A stretch of DNA of 64,000 bases from NCBI GenBank assembly GCA_017457215.1, contig JAFTHU010000009.1, positions 1 through 64,000 on the forward strand, read 5' to 3'. This DNA is from Clostridia bacterium. Lineage in GTDB: Bacteria > Bacillota > Clostridia > Christensenellales > Borkfalkiaceae. The notes beneath the pieces are model-generated. The model did no database searches, was not told the origin of the DNA, and saw nothing but the letters and a program-made list of their open reading frames with translations. Of the stretch, positions 33,180 through 41,966 are shown one piece after another; the stretch's first letter is position 1, and each line of letters opens with the position of its first letter. The position numbers were made by a program, and so were the translations under genes.

Positions 33180-34451
33180 ATGAAAACGACTTTGGAAATT
33201 TTAAAAAGCGCGAAAGCGGCGGCAGTCGGTTTGGGAATACTTTCCCCTGCCGTGAAAAATAAAGCTCTGCTTGCGATGGCAGACGCTTTGGAAGAAAACG
33301 CTGTGAAAATTTTGGAGGCGAACGCCGAGGACGTGAAAAACGCTACGGGAGTGTTACCCGACGTGATGATTGACCGTTTGCGCTTGGATAACAAACGCAT
33401 AGCGGGTATGGCGCAAGGGATTCGCGAAGTGGCGGCTTTACCCGATCCCATCGGGGCGGTTTTGGAAGAGAACGTTTTGAAAAACGGCTTGGTCGTTACC
33501 AAAAAACGCGTACCTTTGGGGGTTGTCGGGATTATTTACGAAAGCCGTCCAAACGTAACCTCGGACGCGGGCGCGCTGTGCTTTAAAAGCGGCAACGTTT
33601 GCGTATTGCGTGGGGGACGGGACGCGTTTAACTCGTCTTTTGCCATCGTAGAAGTGATGAAAAACGCTTTAAAAACCGAGGGGTTGAATCCCGATTTTAT
33701 CAATATTGTCGAAGACGTATCTCGGCAAAGCGCAAACGAGATGATGGCGGCGGTCGGGTACATAGACGCCTTAATTCCGCGCGGGGGTGCGGGGTTGATA
33801 AAGGCTTGTGTGGAGAATGCAAAAGTGCCTTGTATTGAAACGGGTACGGGTATTTGCCACGTGTACGTGGATAAATGCGCGGCGATGGAAAAGGCGTTGG
33901 GGATTATTGAAAATGCAAAAACTTCCCGCCCGTCCGTATGCAACGCAGAGGAAGTATGTTTGTTGCACGAAGACGTTGCGGAAGATTTTTTGCCTATGTT
34001 ATACGAGCGGCTGTGCGTTTGTCGCGAAAACCGCGGCGTAACGCCTGTGGAACTCCGTTGTGATGACAAGGCGTTGGCAATTTTGGGTAAAAAACCGTTC
34101 GTGGTAGCGGCGGGGGGAAAAGATTTTGATACCGAATTTTTAAATTACATTCTTGCCGTTAAGGTGGTTTCGAACGTAGAAGAAGCGATTGCACATATCG
34201 GCGTGCATTCGACGGGGCACAGCGATTGTATCGTCAGCGAGGACGCAAATGCGTGCGAGAAATTTGCGCTCTGCGTAGACAGTGCGGCTGTATATATCAA
34301 TGCATCCACCCGATTTACCGACGGAGGAGAATTTGGAAAGGGATGCGAAATTGGAATTTCGACGCAGAAATTGCATGCGCGCGGTCCAATGGGTTTGGAA
34401 GAACTCTGTTCTTATAAATATATTGTGAAAGGGGACGGACAGGTTCGATAA
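33180..34451 (+). CDS. proA: Gamma-glutamyl phosphate reductase
   Basis: The 423-residue aldehyde-dehydrogenase-fold protein begins MKTTLEILKSAKAAAVGLG and has VPLGVVGIIYESRPNVTSDAGALCFKSGNVCVLRGG, SRPSVCNAEE with the catalytic Cys, and STGHSDCIVSED. It reduces gamma-glutamyl phosphate to glutamate semialdehyde, which cyclises to pyrroline-5-carboxylate. Its start ATG 33180 comes just after the proB stop. Confidence 0.97.
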   Translation: MKTTLEILKSAKAAAVGLGILSPAVKNKALLAMADALEENAVKILEANAEDVKNATGVLPDVMIDRLRLDNKRIAGMAQGIREVAALPDPIGAVLEENVLKNGLVVTKKRVPLGVVGIIYESRPNVTSDAGALCFKSGNVCVLRGGRDAFNSSFAIVEVMKNALKTEGLNPDFINIVEDVSRQSANEMMAAVGYIDALIPRGGAGLIKACVENAKVPCIETGTGICHVYVDKCAAMEKALGIIENAKTSRPSVCNAEEVCLLHEDVAEDFLPMLYERLCVCRENRGVTPVELRCDDKALAILGKKPFVVAAGGKDFDTEFLNYILAVKVVSNVEEAIAHIGVHSTGHSDCIVSEDANACEKFALCVDSAAVYINASTRFTDGGEFGKGCEIGISTQKLHARGPMGLEELCSYKYIVKGDGQVR

Positions 34452-34463
34452 GGAGAAAAAAAT

Positions 34464-35261
34464 ATGAAGTACACGCTGGGATTTATCGGTTGCGGAAATA
34501 TGGGCGGGGCGTTGGTGCAAGCCGCCGCGAAATCTGTGGACGGGAAACGCATTGCCGTTTGCGATTTTGACAAGGCGAAAGTGGAGAAATTTAAAAACAG
34601 CCTCGGCGTTGTCGCTGCGACGGCGCGCGATATCGCTAAAAATGCAGAGTTTGTTATTCTGGCGGTGAAACCGCAGGTGATGAAATCTGCTATTGCGGAG
34701 TTTTCCGATATATTGCAGGCGCGCGAAGACGGCGTTGTGGTAACGATGGCGGCGGGCGTTTCGATTGCTGCGATTCGGGGTTTTATTGGTGCGAAAGTAC
34801 CCGTGATACGCATTATGCCTAATACGCCCGTTGCGGTGGGAGAGGGAATGATTTTATACACGACGGCAGACATTTCGGACGCGGCGGAGAAAGATTTTTT
34901 GGCGGCGTTTGCCAAGGCGGGTGCGTTTGATAAAATTCCCGAAGATAAAATAGATGCGGGCAGTGCGTTATCCGGTTGCGGACCTGCGTTTGTGTATGCG
35001 TTTGCCGAAGCGCTTGCCGACGGGGGAGTGGAATGCGGTGTGCCTCGTGATAAAGCGGCGTTGTATACGGCGCAGACGTTGCTTGGCGCAGCGGCAATGT
35101 TGTTGGAATACGGACATCCCGCCGATTTGAAAGATGCGGTTTGTTCTCCCGGCGGAACGACGATTGCGGGCATACACGCTTTGGAAAAAGCAGGTTTGCG
35201 CGGGGCGACGATAGAAGCGGTTACGGCGGCGTATAAAAGGACGTTGGAATTGAAAAAATAA
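34464..35261 (+). CDS. proC: Pyrroline-5-carboxylate reductase
   Basis: The 265-residue protein opens with LGFIGCGNMGGALVQAA, the NAD(P)H site, and has VIRIMPNTPVAVGEGMILY, ALSGCGPAFVYAFAEALADGGVECG and SPGGTTIAGIHALEKAG. It makes proline from pyrroline-5-carboxylate. GGAGA precedes the ATG. proBAC together give the full route from glutamate to proline. Confidence 0.97.
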   Translation: MKYTLGFIGCGNMGGALVQAAAKSVDGKRIAVCDFDKAKVEKFKNSLGVVAATARDIAKNAEFVILAVKPQVMKSAIAEFSDILQAREDGVVVTMAAGVSIAAIRGFIGAKVPVIRIMPNTPVAVGEGMILYTTADISDAAEKDFLAAFAKAGAFDKIPEDKIDAGSALSGCGPAFVYAFAEALADGGVECGVPRDKAALYTAQTLLGAAAMLLEYGHPADLKDAVCSPGGTTIAGIHALEKAGLRGATIEAVTAAYKRTLELKK

Positions 35262-35281
35262 TCAAGTTTGGGAAGAGAAAG

Positions 35282-35824
35282 ATGAAAAAAGTTTTGATTT
35301 TATCGGGCAGTCCTCGAAAGGGCGGAAATTCGGACGTTTTATGCGACGAATTTGCACGCGGCGCGGCGGATGCAGGGAATGACGTAGAAAAAATCCGCGT
35401 AACGGAAAAGAAAATTGCGCCCTGCACGGGGTGTTATTATTGCAAGAACAGCGGCGGAAAGTGCGCATTTGACGACGATATGGGGGATTTGTTGCAAAAA
35501 ATTATCGATTGCGACGTGTTAGTGTTGTCCAGTCCCGTTTATTTTTATTCGATTTGCGCGCAGTTGAAAGCGGTGATTGACCGTACTGTGGCGCGTTGGA
35601 CGGAGATTGCGAATAAAGATTTGTATTACATAGCTACGGCGGCGGAGGACGAGCGGGATACGTTGGATATTACGCTGTCTTGCTTCCACGGCTTTGCCAT
35701 GTGTATTGACGGATATGAGGAAAAAGGTACTCTTTACGGCAGGGGCGTGTATGAAAAAGGGGACGTTTTGAAACGTCCCGAGTTAATGACGATTGCCTAT
35801 GAAATGGGCAATTCCGTGCATTGA
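35282..35824 (+). CDS. Flavodoxin-family NADPH-dependent FMN reductase (second copy)
   Basis: The 180-residue protein starts MKKVLILSGSPRKGGNSDVLCDEFARG (FMN loop) and contains CTGCYYCKNSGGKC, a Cys cluster like the one in the gene at 23166, and LSSPVYFYSICAQLKAVIDRTVARW. It probably reduces small molecules with FMN, possibly through an iron-sulfur site. It follows proC by 20 bp, so it may be co-transcribed, but there is no metabolic reason to link them. Confidence 0.83.
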   Translation: MKKVLILSGSPRKGGNSDVLCDEFARGAADAGNDVEKIRVTEKKIAPCTGCYYCKNSGGKCAFDDDMGDLLQKIIDCDVLVLSSPVYFYSICAQLKAVIDRTVARWTEIANKDLYYIATAAEDERDTLDITLSCFHGFAMCIDGYEEKGTLYGRGVYEKGDVLKRPELMTIAYEMGNSVH

Positions 35825-35826
35825 AA

Positions 35827-36468
35827 TCAACGCAAGCGCACTGACCAATAGATAGGTGCTTTGCCAAAGACGGCGATATGGATACCCATAATTGCCGTAT
35901 CGATTAAGATAAGAACTCCTAACGAATAGCCAAGGATTTTTGCGGTTTTTCGGGGGAGTTTTTTTATTTGGCGAAATAGAGGAAAAAAGAGGAGACGAAA
36001 GAAGAGATATCCGCCCACTCCGTACAAGATGGTGGTCATAAGGCAGGTATAGCGGGTAAAGCAATAGGAGTGGTTGGTATAATCCCATAAGACAACGCCA
36101 AACGCTTTTTCCCAAAACGTGCCGACGAGAAGTTCGCCGAAAAATCCTGCGGCGGTAATGACGAGCAAACAGAGCAGATTGGATAGAAGTTTCGTTTTTC
36201 GATTGATTTTTTTGAACACGGGTCGCCCGAAAAAGGCAATACGGTCAGGGTCGCGCAAGGCGGCATACAGTAAAAGGACAAGTAAACCGTATGGAGATAA
36301 AAAGGGCAGAAGATGAAAACGGGAATCCATCGTTCTGCTGCCGAAGTATCGGGATATATTTTCCCCTATCCATCCACCGAAAGAAACGAGTACCGACATT
36401 ACGCAAAGGTAAGGAAAGTCTTTACGGAAAGAGGAGAGCTTTTCGGACTTGTTTTCTGTTTTTTGCAT
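35827..36468 (-). CDS. Putative membrane protein, ABC_trans_CmpB-like
   Basis: The 213-residue protein has about six hydrophobic helices and an early FGGWIGENISRYFG segment, which resembles the WxxE motif of the ABC_trans_CmpB (PF06541) family of Gram-positive membrane proteins. Function of that family is unclear. GGAG lies about 10 bases before the ATG at 36468. Its stop is 3 bp from the convergent flavodoxin stop, with no terminator between them. Confidence 0.6.
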   Translation of the reverse strand: MQKTENKSEKLSSFRKDFPYLCVMSVLVSFGGWIGENISRYFGSRTMDSRFHLLPFLSPYGLLVLLLYAALRDPDRIAFFGRPVFKKINRKTKLLSNLLCLLVITAAGFFGELLVGTFWEKAFGVVLWDYTNHSYCFTRYTCLMTTILYGVGGYLFFRLLFFPLFRQIKKLPRKTAKILGYSLGVLILIDTAIMGIHIAVFGKAPIYWSVRLR

Positions 36469-36554
36469 GTAAGATAACTCCGTTTTTTAAGAAGTATATA
36501 CATGCTCCACGGTTTTTAAACGCAACTATTTACGTATACGAAAGATAACCGCTG

Positions 36555-36662
36555 AAAAAAGATAACCGCCTCGGAATCTTGCAATTCCAAGGCGGTTACC
36601 TATATGATAAGGGGGAAAATGATGAGCTGTTTTATGTAGTCGGCTGTCCACAACCGATTTAC
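36555..36662 (-). ncRNA. Candidate small RNA with C-rich segment
   Basis: A minus-strand promoter ending near 36669 should start an RNA at about 36662. The RNA has a 5' hairpin (CGGTTG-TGGA-CAGCCG), then about 40 unpaired bases that include CATCATTTTCCCCCTTATC, then the terminator hairpin at 36564-36597 with a TTTTTT run to 36555. No ATG or stop-free frame of size with a ribosome site is found. The CCCCCTT block is complementary to Shine-Dalgarno sequences, as in RsaE/RoxS-type regulators. Confidence 0.6.
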
Positions 36663-36668
36663 AAGTAT

Positions 36669-36697
36669 ATTTTAGCACGCACGTTTTAAAAAGTAAA
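36669..36697 (-). promoter_or_regulatory. Promoter of the candidate small RNA
   Basis: On the minus strand TTTACT (36697-36692), 17 bp, extended TGC-TAAAAT (to 36669). Confidence 0.75.
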
Positions 36698-36812
36698 GAA
36701 AAAAATAAAAAAAATTTTTTTTCTTTAAAAAGGATAATTATTGTGCAAAAAGTGATAAAAATTCACATTTTCACACTTTTTAACATGGATTTCACGGGAA
36801 AAATTGTGAAGT

Positions 36813-37328
36813 TTACATTATTCTGCACAAAAAACAGCAAAAAACGGTGGAGATTAGATAAGAAAGGACGGCAATGACCAATGCACGGTTTAATTTTTTG
36901 CGATTTAATCCTGCGAAGTAGACTGCGCCGATATAAAAAATCGTTTCCGACGAGCCGTACAGCACGCAGGCACAACGAGAGATATAGCTGTCTGGACCGT
37001 ACGTTTCCAAAATGTCCGAAAGGACGGCGAGTGCGCCGCTGCCTGAAAGGGGTTTGATAAGGAAAAGTGGGGAAATTTCTTCGGGAATACCCGCAAAACG
37101 GAAAACGGGGGAAAGCCAGTTTCCTAATGCGTCGCGAAAACCGCTCATTTCCAGTAGTTTCGAAAGCATAGTAACGGTGGCGATATAGGGAAAAATGGAA
37201 ACGATTAAGGGGATTGCGCCTTTCACCCCTGCGGTGAAAGAATCGTAAATGCGAACTTTTCGAACGAGTGCAAAAAGAAAGGTAAGCAAAAAAATAGAGG
37301 GGATAATAAAGACAAATAAATGTGTCAT
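36813..37328 (-). CDS. spmB: Spore maturation protein B
   Basis: The 171-residue membrane protein has several hydrophobic helices and the SpmB features TAGVKGAIPLIVSIFPYIATVTML, PLSGSGALAVLSDILETYGPDSYISRCACVLYGSSETIFYI. With SpmA it helps dehydrate the spore core in Bacillus. I use ATG 37328, where AAGGGGGG is 10 bases upstream and the spmA stop overlaps it as ATGA. Its presence suggests sporulation capacity or a remnant of it. Confidence 0.92.
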   Translation of the reverse strand: MTHLFVFIIPSIFLLTFLFALVRKVRIYDSFTAGVKGAIPLIVSIFPYIATVTMLSKLLEMSGFRDALGNWLSPVFRFAGIPEEISPLFLIKPLSGSGALAVLSDILETYGPDSYISRCACVLYGSSETIFYIGAVYFAGLNRKKLNRALVIAVLSYLISTVFCCFLCRIM

Positions 37329-37951
37329 TGCGTACATGCCCCCCTTGTTTTTATGCTTTTCTGTGTAAATTCAGGGCGCTGGTTGCTCGGTTTGCGTGTC
37401 TTTTTTCGTTTATAGACAAGCATGGTCAAAAGGACGGCGAAGAAAGTGGAAAAGAGTGTGGCAAGAAAGGTGGGCAAGATGATGTCGGTGGGGTTTACAC
37501 TGCCTATCGCGACGCGGACGGCGACGAGAGAGGAGGGTAACAGCTGCAAAGAGGTGGCGTTTAAAACGAAAAACATTGCCGAGGCGTATTCGGAGTTTTC
37601 CGTTTTGTTTAATAATTGTGCGGCATGCACTCCGTACGGCGTTGCCGCGCCGGAAATCCCCAAAACGTTTACCGATAAATTCATACAAACCGCGGAAAGA
37701 GCGGCTTCGTCGTCTGTTTTGAGTAAACGTCTTGCGGCGGGCTTTAAAATTTTGGAAACGCCGCGGGTTACGCCGCTATCCTCCCACAGTTTCATCAACC
37801 CCATCCAAACGGCGTAAGTGGCGATAAGGGATACGCTTATGGAGGCAGCTCTACTTGCTCCGTCTAATATCGCCACTAAAAAATTTTCGGGATTGTTATA
37901 GAGTAATAAAACTGTGCAAAGGATAAAAATTAAGCTAAAAAAGATATTCAT
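37325..37951 (-). CDS. spmA: Spore maturation protein A
   Basis: The 208-residue protein has about five membrane segments and the SpmA core: GASRAASISVSLIATYAVWMGLMKLWEDSGVTRGVS and NLSVNVLGISGAATPYGVHAAQLLNKTEN. It acts with SpmB in forming the dehydrated spore core. The start at ATG 37951 (MNIFFSLIF) matches the family, although no ribosome site precedes it; an upstream start in the same frame is possible. Overlap with spmB is 4 bp. Confidence 0.88.
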   Translation of the reverse strand: MNIFFSLIFILCTVLLLYNNPENFLVAILDGASRAASISVSLIATYAVWMGLMKLWEDSGVTRGVSKILKPAARRLLKTDDEAALSAVCMNLSVNVLGISGAATPYGVHAAQLLNKTENSEYASAMFFVLNATSLQLLPSSLVAVRVAIGSVNPTDIILPTFLATLFSTFFAVLLTMLVYKRKKTRKPSNQRPEFTQKSIKTRGACTQ

Positions 37952-38002
37952 AGCATAAATATATGCGCTATGGTGTATGAAAATGCGGATAGAAGAAAGT
38001 GT

Positions 38003-38040
38003 AAAAAAACCTTTCGGGAGGGGGATCCCGAAAGGTTTTA
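38003..38040 (-). terminator. Terminator of the EF-G-like gene
   Basis: On the minus strand AAACCTTTCGGGA pairs with TCCCGAAAGGTTT, followed by a run of seven T. Confidence 0.9.
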
Positions 38041-38065
38041 TCCAGACGCACAAATTTAAAGGAGG

Positions 38066-40126
38066 TTAGGACTTTTGAGCGTCTGCGATAATCTTGTCTA
38101 CAAGCATGGGAGGCACGTCTTCGTAGCCGAGGAATTCGGAAACGAATTTACCGCTACCGCGCGTCAGCGAACGGAGTTCCATGGTATAGGTTTTAATTTC
38201 CGCAAGAGGGACTTCTGCGGTGATAATGGAACGTTCGCCTTCGGTGTCCGTACCCATGATACGACCACGGCGTTTGTTAATGTCGCCCATAACGTCGCCG
38301 AGATAATCTGCAGGGATAGCAATCTTCAAGGTGTAAATGGGTTCAAGCAATACGGGTTTCGCATTCTTCAAACCTTCTTTAAACGCGATGGAAGCCGCCA
38401 TTTTGAAAGAGAGTTCGTTAGAGTCTACGTCGTGATAAGATCCATCGTACAAAACGGCTTTCAAACCCGTTACCGGATAGCCCGCCAAAGGACCGTTTTC
38501 CATACTTTCACGCAAGCCTTTTTCCACTGCAGGGAAGTAGTTCTTGGGAACTGCGCCGCCAACAACTTCTTCTTCGAATACGAATTCTTCTTCGCTGGGG
38601 GAGAAACGAATCTTAACGTGGCCGTATTGACCGTGGCCGCCCGATTGTTTCTTGTGCTTGCCTTCCGCTTCTGCCTTGCCGCGAATCGTTTCACGATAAG
38701 CAATCTTCGGTTCGGAAAGTTTCATATCCACGCCGTAGCGCGCTTTTACCTTTTTCGCCAACAATTCGATTTGGATATCGCCTTGACCGCCGATTACCAT
38801 TTCGCCCGTTTCTGCATTCTTTTCAATGGAGAACGTGTAATCTTCTTCTTTTAATTTCGCAAGGCCGGCAAACACTTTATCTTCTTCGCCTTTCTTTTCC
38901 GCCGCAACCGACATAAAGAGGGTGGGTTTCGGGAAATGAATAGGGGAGAATTTCACTTTTGCATTCATATCGCAAAGGGTGTCGCCCGTGTTGGTATTGT
39001 TCAGCTTATTTACTGCGCCGATATCGCCCGCCGCCAACTGGTCTACGGCTTCCATTTTCTTGCCGCGGAGTACGTAAATTTGCCCGATACGTTCTTCCGT
39101 TTCCGTGTTGGGATTCCAAACGGTAGTGCCGCTCTTCAAAACGCCGCGGAAGCTCTTGATATAACTTAATTTACCCGAGAACGGGTCGATAACGGTTTTG
39201 AATACCTGCGCAGCGAAAGGCGCGTCTTCGTCCGTACGTAAAGAATATACTTTGCCGGGATTATCGACGTCTTCTACCATAGTGTTCAAGCGTTCGCGCG
39301 CTTGAGGCATATAGGTAACGATTTCGTTCAAAAGGTTAATAACGCCGCGGTTGGTGAGCGCAGAACCTGCCATGACGGGAATGGTGTTGACGGAAGCAAT
39401 ACCGATGCGGATACCCCGAATGGTTTCTTCACGGGTTAAATCTCCCGTTTCGAAGTATTTGTCAAGCAGAATTTCGTCGTTTTCCGCCGCCGTTTCCATC
39501 AGGGAAGCTTTCATTTCTTCCACTTGGTCTTTCATATTTTCAGGGATAGCGATTTCTTGTGGCCCGCCATCCTTAAATAAATAAGCGCGTTCTTGCAAAG
39601 CGTTGATACAACCTTGCATTTTGCCGTTTTCCATAATGGGGATTTGAATAGGCGCAAGTTTGCCCGCGTATTTTGCGCGCAGAGCTTGTACCGTGCCGAG
39701 ATAATCTGCATTTTCTTTATCCATACCGTTGATAAAGATGATGAGGGGTTTACCTAATTTCAAGCAATAATCGACGATGGATTCTGCGCCGATAGGAATT
39801 ACGCCGTTTGCGCCAATTACGAGCAGAGCGCCGCCTGCCGCGCGCAAGCCCGCGCTGCGTTCGCCTTCAAAATCGTAATAGCCGGGTAAATCGATTAAAT
39901 TCACCTTAACGTCTTTCCACATCAGGTTGGAACAGGACGCGTAGATGGACATCTTTTTCGCCTTTTCCAAATCGTCGTAGTCGGAAACGGTAGTGCCATC
40001 TAAAACTTTGCCCATACGGTCAATCACGCCGCCGTTGAAAAGCATCGCTTCAACAAGCGTGGTTTTACCTTCGCCGCTGTGTCCTACAACCGCAATGTTG
40101 CGGATGTTCTCGCCATTGATACTCAT
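38066..40126 (-). CDS. Elongation factor G-like translational GTPase (paralogue)
   Basis: The 686-residue protein has the five-domain EF-G layout: GTPase domain, the II beta barrel (LRTDEDAPFAAQVFKTVIDP), III, IV (GGHGQYGHVKIRF) and V (YTMELRSLTRGSGKF). Its GTPase motifs differ from EF-G: GHSGEGKTTL for AHIDAGKTTT, DLPGYYDF for DTPGHVDF, so the catalytic His is Tyr, and NGMD for NKMD. Such EF-G-like paralogues occur in many Gram-positives and may not catalyse standard translocation. The true EF-G is not here. ATG 40126 follows AAGGGGGA. Confidence 0.9.
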   Translation of the reverse strand: MSINGENIRNIAVVGHSGEGKTTLVEAMLFNGGVIDRMGKVLDGTTVSDYDDLEKAKKMSIYASCSNLMWKDVKVNLIDLPGYYDFEGERSAGLRAAGGALLVIGANGVIPIGAESIVDYCLKLGKPLIIFINGMDKENADYLGTVQALRAKYAGKLAPIQIPIMENGKMQGCINALQERAYLFKDGGPQEIAIPENMKDQVEEMKASLMETAAENDEILLDKYFETGDLTREETIRGIRIGIASVNTIPVMAGSALTNRGVINLLNEIVTYMPQARERLNTMVEDVDNPGKVYSLRTDEDAPFAAQVFKTVIDPFSGKLSYIKSFRGVLKSGTTVWNPNTETEERIGQIYVLRGKKMEAVDQLAAGDIGAVNKLNNTNTGDTLCDMNAKVKFSPIHFPKPTLFMSVAAEKKGEEDKVFAGLAKLKEEDYTFSIEKNAETGEMVIGGQGDIQIELLAKKVKARYGVDMKLSEPKIAYRETIRGKAEAEGKHKKQSGGHGQYGHVKIRFSPSEEEFVFEEEVVGGAVPKNYFPAVEKGLRESMENGPLAGYPVTGLKAVLYDGSYHDVDSNELSFKMAASIAFKEGLKNAKPVLLEPIYTLKIAIPADYLGDVMGDINKRRGRIMGTDTEGERSIITAEVPLAEIKTYTMELRSLTRGSGKFVSEFLGYEDVPPMLVDKIIADAQKS

Positions 40127-40252
40127 AATAAAATCCCCCTTGTGTCGTTGAAGTATTTTATCGGTGGTTTGGGGCGTAAAATTTCGCACGAAACGGCGTT
40201 CTCTCCTCGCCGCATAAGCCCGATTTTCTACAAAGAACCGATAATTGCAACC

Positions 40253-40281
40253 ATTATATTATATTTTTTCACAATTTTCAA
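40253..40281 (-). promoter_or_regulatory. Promoter of EF-G-like gene
   Basis: On the minus strand TTGAAA (40281-40276), 17 bp, TATAAT (40258-40253). Confidence 0.82.
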
Positions 40282-40359
40282 GGGTTTTTTGAAAAAAATT
40301 ATAATTTTTCAGAAAAAATATTTTTTCAAGGGAAATACCTTGCGTAAAGAGCTTGCCGC

Positions 40360-40388
40360 TTGACAAAATCCCGTTGACAAGCTATAAT
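40360..40388 (+). promoter_or_regulatory. Promoter of cysteine desulfurase
   Basis: TTGACA at 40360-40365 and TATAAT at 40383-40388, 17-bp spacer, full consensus. Confidence 0.85.
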
Positions 40389-40426
40389 AAAGAATAGGAA
40401 GAAAAAGAACGCAAGGCAGAATTTAT

Positions 40427-41566
40427 ATGGAACGCATTTATCTCGACCATGCGGCAACAACGCCGCTCGACAAGGAAATATTGGATAAAATGTTGCCCTA
40501 TCTCACCGATTGTTACGGCAATGCCGATTCTCCGCACGCTTTTGGCAGAAAGGCGATGGGCGGGGTAGATTCCGCGCGGGACAAAATAGCGGACTTATTG
40601 AACGCAAAACCGAACGAAGTATACTTTACTTCGGGGGGCACGGAGAGTGATAATTGGGCAATTATCGGCGGTGCGTATGCGGCGAAAGAGCGTGGGCGCG
40701 ACCATATTATTTTGTCGGCGATAGAACACCATGCCGCGTTGGCGGCGGCGGAAAAGTTGCAAAAAGAGGGGTTTTCCGTCGATTATTTGCCCGTGGATAG
40801 AACGGGACGGATATCCGCGGACAGCTTGCGGGCGCGTATGACTGAACGGACGGGTTTGGTTGCCGTAATGGCGGTGAATAACGAAACGGGCGCATTGCAG
40901 CCTATCAAGGAACTTGCGAATATTGCGCACGAGGCGGGGGCAGTGTTTTTTACGGACGCCGTACAGGCAGCTCCGCATATGGCTTTGGACGTGAAAGCGT
41001 TGGGCGTGGATATGTTGGCGATTTCCGCGCATAAATTTTACGGACCGAAAGGTTGCGGCGTTTTGTATATCAAGAGCGGCGTGAAAGTGAAGCCTCTTGT
41101 TGTCGGCGGGGAGCAGGAAAGAGGTTTGCGCGGCGGCACGACGAACGTGGCGGCGGTAGTGGGTATGGCGGCGGCTTTGGAGAAAAACGTGCGTACCATG
41201 TCCGCGAATAACGAAAAAATCGCTACTTTGCGACAAGTGTTTTTAGAGGGAATTTCGGGCGTGGACGGTTTGCGCGTATACGGCGGTGCGGGAGATGTTT
41301 CCGCGGTGCTTTCCTTGCGTTTTTTGGGCGTGAGCGGAGTGGATTTGGTGTATAACCTTGACCTTGCGGGCGTGAGCGTTTCGGCGGGGGCGGCTTGTGC
41401 GAGCGCGTCGGTAAAACCCAGCCACGTAATGATGGCAATGGGCTTGACGGAAAAAGAGGCGCGGGAGTGTATCCGCGTGAGTTTTGGCAAAGACAATACG
41501 GAAGAGGAAGTACGCGAGGCGGCGGCTTTGTTGAAAGAAATTGTGGAAAAACTGCGAAAAAGTTAA
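40427..41566 (+). CDS. Cysteine desulfurase (NifS/IscS family)
   Basis: The 379-residue PLP enzyme begins MERIYLDHAATTPLDKE and shows TSGGTESDNWAI, EHHAALAAAEKLQKEG, SAHKFYGPKGCGVLYIK (the PLP lysine), RGGTTNV, and ACASASVKPSHV with a short NifS-type catalytic Cys segment. It liberates sulfur for Fe-S clusters and tRNA thiolation; the MnmA sulfur route needs such an enzyme. The ribosome site is weak. It is the lone gene of its transcript. Confidence 0.95.
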   Translation: MERIYLDHAATTPLDKEILDKMLPYLTDCYGNADSPHAFGRKAMGGVDSARDKIADLLNAKPNEVYFTSGGTESDNWAIIGGAYAAKERGRDHIILSAIEHHAALAAAEKLQKEGFSVDYLPVDRTGRISADSLRARMTERTGLVAVMAVNNETGALQPIKELANIAHEAGAVFFTDAVQAAPHMALDVKALGVDMLAISAHKFYGPKGCGVLYIKSGVKVKPLVVGGEQERGLRGGTTNVAAVVGMAAALEKNVRTMSANNEKIATLRQVFLEGISGVDGLRVYGGAGDVSAVLSLRFLGVSGVDLVYNLDLAGVSVSAGAACASASVKPSHVMMAMGLTEKEARECIRVSFGKDNTEEEVREAAALLKEIVEKLRKS

Positions 41567-41595
41567 AATTGGCAGAAAAAATTTGGTCAACTCCC

Positions 41596-41624
41596 TTTAC
41601 TAATGAAAAAAAATATGTTATAAT
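41596..41624 (+). promoter_or_regulatory. Promoter of the ferredoxin gene
   Basis: TTTACT at 41596-41601, 17 bp, extended TGT-TATAAT ending at 41624. Confidence 0.82.
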
Positions 41625-41658
41625 AAAGTAGCAAAGCAAAAAATCGGAGGTAACAATT

Positions 41659-41832
41659 ATGGCACATGTAATTACGGATGAATGCGTTGCTTGCGGCGCA
41701 TGCGCAGATACTTGTCCCGTTGGCGCGATTGTAATGGACGACGCAAAGGGGATTTACGTAATCAACGACGAATGCGTAGATTGCGGCGCTTGCGAAGACG
41801 GATGCCCCGTTGGCGCTATCAAAGCAGAATAA
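41659..41832 (+). CDS. 2[4Fe-4S] ferredoxin (57 aa)
   Basis: The 57-residue protein starts [20 protein letters not shown] and repeats with [20 protein letters not shown], two CxxCxxCxxxCP motifs, each holding one [4Fe-4S] cluster. It carries electrons at low potential in clostridial anaerobic metabolism. GGAGG lies before ATG 41659. It is preceded by cysteine desulfurase, which fits a role in cluster use but is not proof. A terminator follows. Confidence 0.95.
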   Translation: MAHVITDECVACGACADTCPVGAIVMDDAKGIYVINDECVDCGACEDGCPVGAIKAE

Positions 41833-41854
41833 TTTCCCAAAAGGAAGAAAGAAG

Positions 41855-41882
41855 AACGGTGCGGAATTGCGCCGTTTTTTCT
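41855..41882 (+). terminator. Terminator after ferredoxin
   Basis: AACGGTGC and GCGCCGTT pair across a 6-nt loop with TTTTTTC following. Confidence 0.8.
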
Positions 41883-41906
41883 TTTGTGGATTTTTCGCGG
41901 AAATTA

Positions 41907-41935
41907 TTGACGAAAGCAAAGGAAAGTGGTAAAAT
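41907..41935 (+). promoter_or_regulatory. Promoter of BspA-like lipoprotein
   Basis: TTGACG at 41907-41912, 17 bp, extended TGG-TAAAAT ending at 41935. Confidence 0.78.
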
Positions 41936-41966
41936 ATATTTATCAATTTTATGGTTGAGGTTTATT

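Noticed and set aside
36597..36640. A tiny plus-strand peptide (ATGATGAGC..) with an AAGGGGG site
   Set aside because: It would encode only six residues and has no plus-strand promoter; the site is the complement of the small RNA's C-rich segment.
37973..37979. CATACAC on the minus strand before spmA as a sigma-E or sigma-G -10 box
   Set aside because: The matching -35 sequence is not found at the right distance, so it is only a chance similarity.
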